DNA of 7,425 nucleotides from JADFQT01 sp047516825 (lineage in GTDB: Bacteria; Chloroflexota; Dehalococcoidia; Lucifugimonadales; UBA3495), in assembly GCA_047516825.1 (NCBI GenBank), contig JAKZUA010000272.1, positions 1 through 7,425 of the forward strand. The letters run 5' to 3'. The position numbers and the translations under genes are program-made. The first letter of the stretch is position 1, and each line of letters starts with the position of its first letter. Below the pieces are notes generated by a model. That model worked only from the letters and a program-made list of their open reading frames with translations. It searched no databases and was not told where the DNA came from. This document shows, piece by piece, positions 1 to 3,060 of the stretch.

Positions 1-662
1 TTGAAGGAATCCACGCTGCGCCAGAATGCCCGGGACCGCAGCGCCGAGATCTGACCGGCCTTCGCCAGGGCAGGAAAGGTTTCAGTTTCATGGTCCCCTA
101 ACTCCGGCAGCAGAGCGGCGATCCGCCGGTCGAAGACGTAAATTCCCGCGTTGATCCAGTGCGCCATCTCCACCTTTTCTCTAAACCCCACCACGTCGTC
201 TTCCGAGTTCAGGTCCACCAATCCGTAGGGGCTGACCATCGGTACCACCATGATGCTAGCCAGGTGGCTGGAGTCCGCCGCCTGCCTCTGCCGGAACAGC
301 GCGAGCAGCTTCTCGGGATTTTCGGAAGTGATCACGTCGCCGTTGAGCACCATAACCGACTCGGTCTCTGCTGGGACCTGGGAAAACCCCTGGCGAATCG
401 CTCCTCCCCTTCCCAAAGGAGAATCCTCCACGCTGTAGTGGGCGTGAAAACCAAATTCGCCGCCGTCACCAAAGTAATCCTGTATCGACTGCCAGAGATA
501 TCCGGCCAGAAACACAATGTCGGTAACCCCGGCCTGGCGCAGCCATTGAACCTGATGCCAAAGGATGGGTTTTTCGCAGAGCGGCACCATGGGCTTGGGG
601 AGAGCGTCGGTCAAAGGCCGGAGTCTTTCCCCCCGGCCGCCCGCAAGAATGAGTGCGTACAT
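1..662 (-). CDS. Sugar-phosphate nucleotidyltransferase, N-terminal part (runs off left edge)
   Basis: The minus strand is open from an ATG at 662 down to base 1 with no stop, giving 220 residues. Enzymes of this family join a sugar-1-phosphate to an NTP, making an NDP-sugar and pyrophosphate for cell-surface glycans in the cytoplasm. The GT-A nucleotidyltransferase signature is clear: GGRGERLRPLT (residues 8-18) for nucleotide binding, PKPMVP (22-27), LNGDV with the metal-binding Asp at 109, FREK (160-163), WINAGIYVF (169-177), GDHETETFPAL (189-199) and WRSVDSF (214-220), whose Asp is the usual second metal ligand. The first residues MYALILAGG are a normal family start, and a weak AGGG lies 9 bases upstream. 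The sugar and base specificity (mannose-1-P guanylyl-, glucose-1-P thymidylyl- or related) cannot be fixed from the fragment. The mannose-1-phosphate guanylyltransferase-like group looks closest. The C-terminal end is missing only because of the window edge. Confidence 0.93.
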   Translation of the reverse strand, partial: MYALILAGGRGERLRPLTDALPKPMVPLCEKPILWHQVQWLRQAGVTDIVFLAGYLWQSIQDYFGDGGEFGFHAHYSVEDSPLGRGGAIRQGFSQVPAETESVMVLNGDVITSENPEKLLALFRQRQAADSSHLASIMVVPMVSPYGLVDLNSEDDVVGFREKVEMAHWINAGIYVFDRRIAALLPELGDHETETFPALAKAGQISALRSRAFWRSVDSF

Positions 663-707
663 TGCTGATTACCCTGAGGAAAACCAATCAATTGCAGATT
701 GCCAGGT

Positions 708-736
708 ACTATAACGGGCTGCGGGGATGGGGTCAA
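708..736 (-). promoter_or_regulatory. Sigma-70-type promoter for the nucleotidyltransferase gene
   Basis: On the minus strand TTGACC (736-731) and TATAGT (713-708) are separated by exactly 17 bp. Transcription would start near 701, giving a leader of about 39 bases before the ATG at 662. Each hexamer has five of six consensus bases. This is a pattern match only. Confidence 0.55.
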
Positions 737-737
737 T

Positions 738-898
738 CTGGGTGGATTTTGGATAAGAAAAGCTTTTGGCCGGCGAGCATTATCAACCAATAGTGGTAAA
801 GGGAATGTCTGTCCGGTTAGTGTAGAAGTAAGAATCTTCGAGTTGAGCCTTCAGCTGTCAGTTCGTCCGCCTCGCCAAAATGGCTCAGCTTGCTCTAA
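738..898. other. Intergenic stretch with no recognised gene
   Basis: Between the promoter at 708-736 and the left terminal repeat at 899 I see no credible coding frame, RNA gene or strong hairpin. A 110-residue frame can be read from 699 to 1031. Its C-terminal half is only the translation of the palindromic repeat at 945-1028, and nothing in its N-terminal half resembles a protein family. Confidence 0.5.
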
Positions 899-1072
899 GA
901 GCCTGTGTTCAAAGATATCCGGGCATAGGATAATTCCCTGCAGGTCATTCCGGCGCAGGCCGGAATCCAGCGTCATCTACCCATCAACCAAGGGCCGGCA
1001 TCTGGGCTCCGGCTTTCGCCGGAGCGACTAGTATGTCGTTCCATGTCCCCTTGATGCTTTTGACACAGGCTC
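899..1072. mobile_element. MITE-like non-autonomous element with terminal inverted repeats and TAA target duplication
   Basis: The left end GAGCCTGTGTTCAAAG (899-914) is matched in inverted orientation by the right end at 1057-1072, which reads GAGCCTGTGTCAAAAG on the minus strand: 14 of 16 positions, with the outer 10 identical. The trinucleotide TAA flanks both ends (896-898 and 1073-1075), as expected of a target-site duplication. The element is 174 bp long and contains no transposase frame, so it would have to move with help from an autonomous relative. Its middle is filled by a palindromic repeat pair (945-1028). I do not recognise the parent insertion sequence. The alternative is a chance inverted repeat around an older repeat, but the matched ends plus the TAA on both sides make that less likely. 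Confidence 0.6.
945..1028. repeat. Paired palindromic (REP/BIME-like) repeat
   Basis: Two hairpins sit 39 bases apart. The first has a perfect 8-bp stem, ATTCCGGC (947-954) with GCCGGAAT (959-966), around a GCAG loop. The second has a perfect 8-bp stem, GCTCCGGC (1006-1013) with GCCGGAGC (1018-1025), around a TTTC loop. Read as protein the module gives the peptides RRRPESS and SGFRRSD, which I recognise as the frequent mis-translation of a dispersed intergenic repeat found in many bacterial genomes. It should therefore recur elsewhere in this genome. The repeat is probably structural or mobile rather than coding. Confidence 0.75.
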
Positions 1073-1099
1073 TAAGTCCGCGCGCTGGCAGCCCGTGCA

Positions 1100-1133
1100 T
1101 TGTTCAACACCACCATAGACGTTACTATAGTAA
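1100..1133 (+). promoter_or_regulatory. Antitoxin promoter with overlapping palindromic operator
   Basis: TTGTTC (1100-1105) and TACTAT (1123-1128) are 17 bp apart. The -10 region lies inside a perfect 12-bp palindrome, TTACTATAGTAA (1122-1133). The predicted transcript starts near 1135, just upstream of the antitoxin ATG at 1151. Phd/YefM antitoxins are known to repress their own operons by binding palindromes at the promoter, so this site is a plausible operator. Promoter and operator are both inferred from pattern. Confidence 0.45.
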
Positions 1134-1150
1134 TCCAGGCAGGTAGATTG

Positions 1151-1378
1151 ATGAGGACCATCGAATCCTCAGAATTTAAGGCGAAATGTCTCCAGATTAT
1201 GGAGGAGGTCGCAGCTACGGGAGAGGCAGTGTTGATAACGAAAAACGGCGTTCCTGTCAGCCAACTCGTACCGGCCAAACGCAGACCGGAAACCCTCTTT
1301 GGGGCGCTCAAAGGCTCTGCTTTGATAAACGGCGACATCGTTAGCCCGTTGGATACCAGTTGGGATGCGCTGCCGTGA
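1151..1378 (+). CDS. Phd/YefM-family type II antitoxin
   Basis: The product is 75 residues. It has the family layout: an N-terminal DNA-binding and dimerisation region starting MRTIESSEFKAKC and including EEVAATGEAVLITKNGVPVSQLVPAK (about residues 18-43), followed by a flexible toxin-binding tail with the GDIVSPLDTSWDALP ending typical of antitoxins paired with PIN-domain RNases. Family members neutralise the toxin and repress their own promoter. I chose the ATG at 1151 because family members begin with this motif and an AGG lies 7 bases upstream. A TTG start at 1100 would add 17 residues unlike the family and would overlap the promoter. The stop overlaps the GTG start of the broken toxin by 4 bp, the usual coupled arrangement. 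The antitoxin looks intact while its partner does not. Confidence 0.88.
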   Translation: MRTIESSEFKAKCLQIMEEVAATGEAVLITKNGVPVSQLVPAKRRPETLFGALKGSALINGDIVSPLDTSWDALP

Positions 1379-1455
1379 CGGCTGTTTTGTTAGATACCCA
1401 TGCGAGCATCCTGGGGTGGAAGGGCGAATTGAGTCGTCACGACGCCCATGACTAA
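1375..1455 (+). pseudogene. Truncated PIN-domain (VapC-like) toxin remnant
   Basis: A GTG at 1375, overlapping the antitoxin stop by 4 bp, opens a frame whose first residues VTAVLLDTHASILGW are the hallmark start of VapC-type PIN toxins. The Asp in LLDTH is the first catalytic acidic residue of this Mg-dependent RNase fold. The frame ends at a TAA (1453-1455) after only 26 codons, against roughly 120-140 residues in the family. Only about 97 bases remain before the tRNA gene at 1553, too few for the missing two thirds, so a large deletion or replacement has occurred as well as any point mutation. A 30-residue frame from 1448 and another frame reading VAERLQLPDHWEETLA lie in the remaining bases. 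Neither clearly matches a PIN C-terminus. The protein cannot be an active RNase. Confidence 0.75.
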
Positions 1456-1552
1456 AATGACTATTGCGGGTCGCGGAGCGCTTGCAGCTACCAGACCACT
1501 GGGAAGAGACGCTGGCAGTAAAAAATGGGCGACAATATAAGAAATGTTTGAC

Positions 1553-1626
1553 TGGCTGCCCGGCCTGGGTTCGAACCAGGGCTTACAGCTCCAAAGGCTG
1601 ACGTGCTACCGCTACACCACCGGGCA
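1553..1626 (-). tRNA. trnQ: tRNA-Gln (UUG anticodon)
   Basis: The minus strand folds into a complete cloverleaf of 74 bases including an encoded CCA. The acceptor TGCCCGG pairs fully with CCGGGCA, followed by discriminator G and CCA (1555-1553). The D arm is GTGT/GCAC with the AGCGGTA loop. The anticodon loop is CTTTGGA (1596-1590) with anticodon TTG at 1594-1592, which reads CAA glutamine codons. The T arm is CCTGG/CCAGG around TTCGAAC. The top pair of the anticodon stem (27-43) is a T-T mismatch; the other four pairs are sound. The gene is transcribed towards the broken toxin-antitoxin module. Confidence 0.96.
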
Positions 1627-1677
1627 AGGAGAGAGGGAAGCGGGAACCAAGCTGAAATGGGCATCCCGCACCCAACT

Positions 1678-1707
1678 ATTTTGAGGCTCGGCCCTTGCCG
1701 GCGTCAA
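1678..1707 (-). promoter_or_regulatory. Candidate promoter for tRNA-Gln
   Basis: On the minus strand TTGACG (1707-1702) is followed after 18 bp by CAAAAT (1683-1678). A start near 1671 would leave a precursor leader of about 45 bases before the tRNA 5' end at 1626. The -35 is good and the -10 is only fair, so the exact -10 is uncertain. Confidence 0.4.
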
Positions 1708-1728
1708 GAGGAATATGCTCGCGGGCGA

Positions 1729-1737
1729 TGCTATAAT
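1729..1737 (+). promoter_or_regulatory. Extended -10 promoter for the nitrilase-family gene
   Basis: TGCTATAAT is a perfect -10 hexamer (1732-1737) with the extended -10 TG one base upstream. No good -35 sits 16-18 bp further up, which extended -10 promoters do not need. A start near 1744 gives a leader of about 70 bases to the ATG at 1815. It is divergent from the tRNA-Gln promoter. Confidence 0.5.
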
Positions 1738-1814
1738 GAGCTTGGTCAATCCGAGGCCATTACCAGTATCAAGATCGAATATCGTTAAAGCTGGGAAGAC
1801 GAGGCCAACCGAGT

Positions 1815-2594
1815 ATGCGCCAGGTTAGAATCGCTTTCTTGCACGTCGCCCCCATCGCCTGCGACCTGGACCATAACCGCAGGTTGATTGAGACGGCACT
1901 GGATTTGGCCGCCGAGCAGGGCGCCGATTGGGTGGTGACGCCGGAGCTCTGTATCCCCGGCTATTTGTTCCAGGACCAAATTGGCACGGATTGGATATTG
2001 CCTCAGCCCGATGATTGGATGCTGGACTTTTGCCGTCGGGTTAAAAATCACGGCGTAACTGTTTTCCTGTCCCAGCCAGAAAGGGATGCCGCTACCAACA
2101 AGTTGTATAACTCGGTTTTCGTTATCAACCCCCGAGGCGAGATTATCGGCCAGCACAGCAAGGTGAAGACCCTACAAGGGGCTGAAGCCTGGTCCACGGC
2201 GGGCCAGGTGGTCGAGCCCATTGAATGTGACGGCGTGAAGGTGGGAATTCTAATTTGCGCCGACGCTTACAAGAACGAAGTGGCTCAGGTGCTGAAGGAT
2301 AAAGGCGCGGAGCTGCTGGTTTCTCCCTCTTCGTGGGGGCCGGGCCGTTGCGGCCCGGACGGCGAATGGGAGAGGCGAACCCTGGACACCGGACTTCCCA
2401 TCATGGTCTGCAACCGGTCCGGCGTGGAAAAGGATGAATTGGACTACAGCCGAGCCGAGAGCGTAGTGGCGCAGGATGGCGAACGGCTGATGTCAGCGTG
2501 GTCCGAAAGCTCGGTGGTCCTCTCCTTCAATTGGGACCTGGAAAACATGAGGCTACTGTCCGAAGATTTCCAGCGGGCCTACCTCTCTGCATAA
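1815..2594 (+). CDS. Nitrilase-superfamily carbon-nitrogen hydrolase
   Basis: The complete 259-residue product has the size and the Glu-Lys-Cys catalytic triad of the superfamily, which hydrolyses C-N bonds in amides, nitriles or carbamoyl groups through a thioester intermediate. The general base Glu44 lies in VVTPELCIPGY, Lys116 in GQHSKVKTL, and the nucleophile Cys148 in VGILICADAY. The NSVFVINPRGEIIGQHSK segment and LLVSPSSWGP after the Cys are also typical. There is no signal peptide or membrane segment, so it is cytoplasmic. The ATG at 1815 starts right at the first beta strand (RQVRIAFLHVAP), with a GAGG about 10 bases upstream as a modest ribosome site. The closest branches may be plain amidases or the glutaminase type that feeds NAD synthetase, but substrate cannot be read from sequence. 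The gene stands alone, divergent from tRNA-Gln and convergent with ruvX, so the context gives no pathway. Confidence 0.9.
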   Translation: MRQVRIAFLHVAPIACDLDHNRRLIETALDLAAEQGADWVVTPELCIPGYLFQDQIGTDWILPQPDDWMLDFCRRVKNHGVTVFLSQPERDAATNKLYNSVFVINPRGEIIGQHSKVKTLQGAEAWSTAGQVVEPIECDGVKVGILICADAYKNEVAQVLKDKGAELLVSPSSWGPGRCGPDGEWERRTLDTGLPIMVCNRSGVEKDELDYSRAESVVAQDGERLMSAWSESSVVLSFNWDLENMRLLSEDFQRAYLSA

Positions 2595-2617
2595 GATTGC
2601 CCCGGTTCGGTACGGTC

Positions 2618-3052
2618 TTAGCGGTCCTCTTCAGCCAGAAACCGCTCCAAGATGAGAGCTGCGGCGGTGGCGTCGACCAGCCCGCGTTTTTTTGAGGGTT
2701 GCTCCCCAACGTCGCGCAGCAGTCCCTCGGCTTCATAAGACGTAAAGCGCTCATCCACGGTGTAGACCGGCAGATTGGTGCGTCGGCGTAGGGCCCGAAC
2801 AAATCCCTGGGCCCGTTTCGCCTGCTCCCCGACTTCCCCAGCCAATGTGTAGGGCAACCCCGCCACGAAGGCTTCGATCTGGCGCTCGCGGGCGATGCCC
2901 AGCAGACGGTCGATGTCCTGCTTGAGGGTTTGCCGCTCCAGATGCCCGGCTGGAATTACCAGCCGGCCCGTGCCGTGACAAACGGCCAGGCCGATGCGGC
3001 GCTGGCCCAGGTCCAGCCCCATCAACTTATGTCGCTTCCCGTTAGGTCGCAT
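2618..3052 (-). CDS. ruvX: RuvX/YqgF-family putative Holliday junction resolvase / pre-16S rRNA nuclease
   Basis: The 144-residue product is full length for the YqgF family, an RNase H-like nuclease fold. Family members are proposed Holliday junction resolvases and, in E. coli, are implicated in 16S rRNA 5'-end maturation. Visible signatures are GLDLGQRRIGLAV (12-24, catalytic Asp14), FVAGLPYTLAGEVGEQA (62-78), the VDERFTSYEAE block (99-109, Asp100) and a late VDATAAALILERFL (126-139, Asp127). The ATG at 3052 lies 8 bp after the alaS stop, so the gene is very likely co-transcribed and possibly translationally coupled. No strong Shine-Dalgarno is visible. Many family members begin immediately before GLDLG, so the internal ATG at 3022 (Met11) is a possible true start. 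The gene converges on the nitrilase-family gene with 23 bp between stops and no evident terminator. Confidence 0.93.
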   Translation of the reverse strand: MRPNGKRHKLMGLDLGQRRIGLAVCHGTGRLVIPAGHLERQTLKQDIDRLLGIARERQIEAFVAGLPYTLAGEVGEQAKRAQGFVRALRRRTNLPVYTVDERFTSYEAEGLLRDVGEQPSKKRGLVDATAAALILERFLAEEDR

Positions 3053-3060
3053 CCGGGGAT

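Noticed and set aside
159..668. Plus-strand frame of 169 codons
   Set aside because: It lies antisense to the nucleotidyltransferase, whose minus-strand reading has every family motif. The plus frame has none.
899..914. Shared GAGCCTGT between the MITE-like terminal repeat and the repeat inside alaS
   Set aside because: Only 8 bases are shared and the following bases differ, so a common origin cannot be claimed.
699..1031. Open frame of 110 codons containing RRRPESS and SGFRRSD peptides
   Set aside because: The protein-like part is the translation of the palindromic repeat at 945-1028, and the frame overlaps a good minus-strand promoter. It has no start context and no family resemblance.
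1456..1552. Possible C-terminal remnant of the PIN toxin
   Set aside because: Frames such as VAERLQLPDHWEETLA and a 30-residue frame from 1448 were compared from memory with PIN C-termini (the H-D-P-D-R-to-A-T-A region). No convincing match, and the space is too short.
1553..1626. Duplicate of the tRNA 3' end as an attachment site
   Set aside because: I looked for a second copy of the T-arm and acceptor sequence in the window and found only short chance matches to TGCCCGG.
1603..1788. Plus-strand frame of 61 codons
   Set aside because: It runs across the tRNA-Gln gene antisense and over both divergent promoters, with no ribosome site or family resemblance.
1785..2156. Minus-strand frame of 123 codons
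   Set aside because: It is antisense to the nitrilase-family gene, which has an intact catalytic triad. The minus frame has no recognisable domain.
2595..2617. Terminator between the convergent nitrilase-family gene and ruvX
   Set aside because: The 23-base gap has no stem longer than about 3 bp and no U-run.
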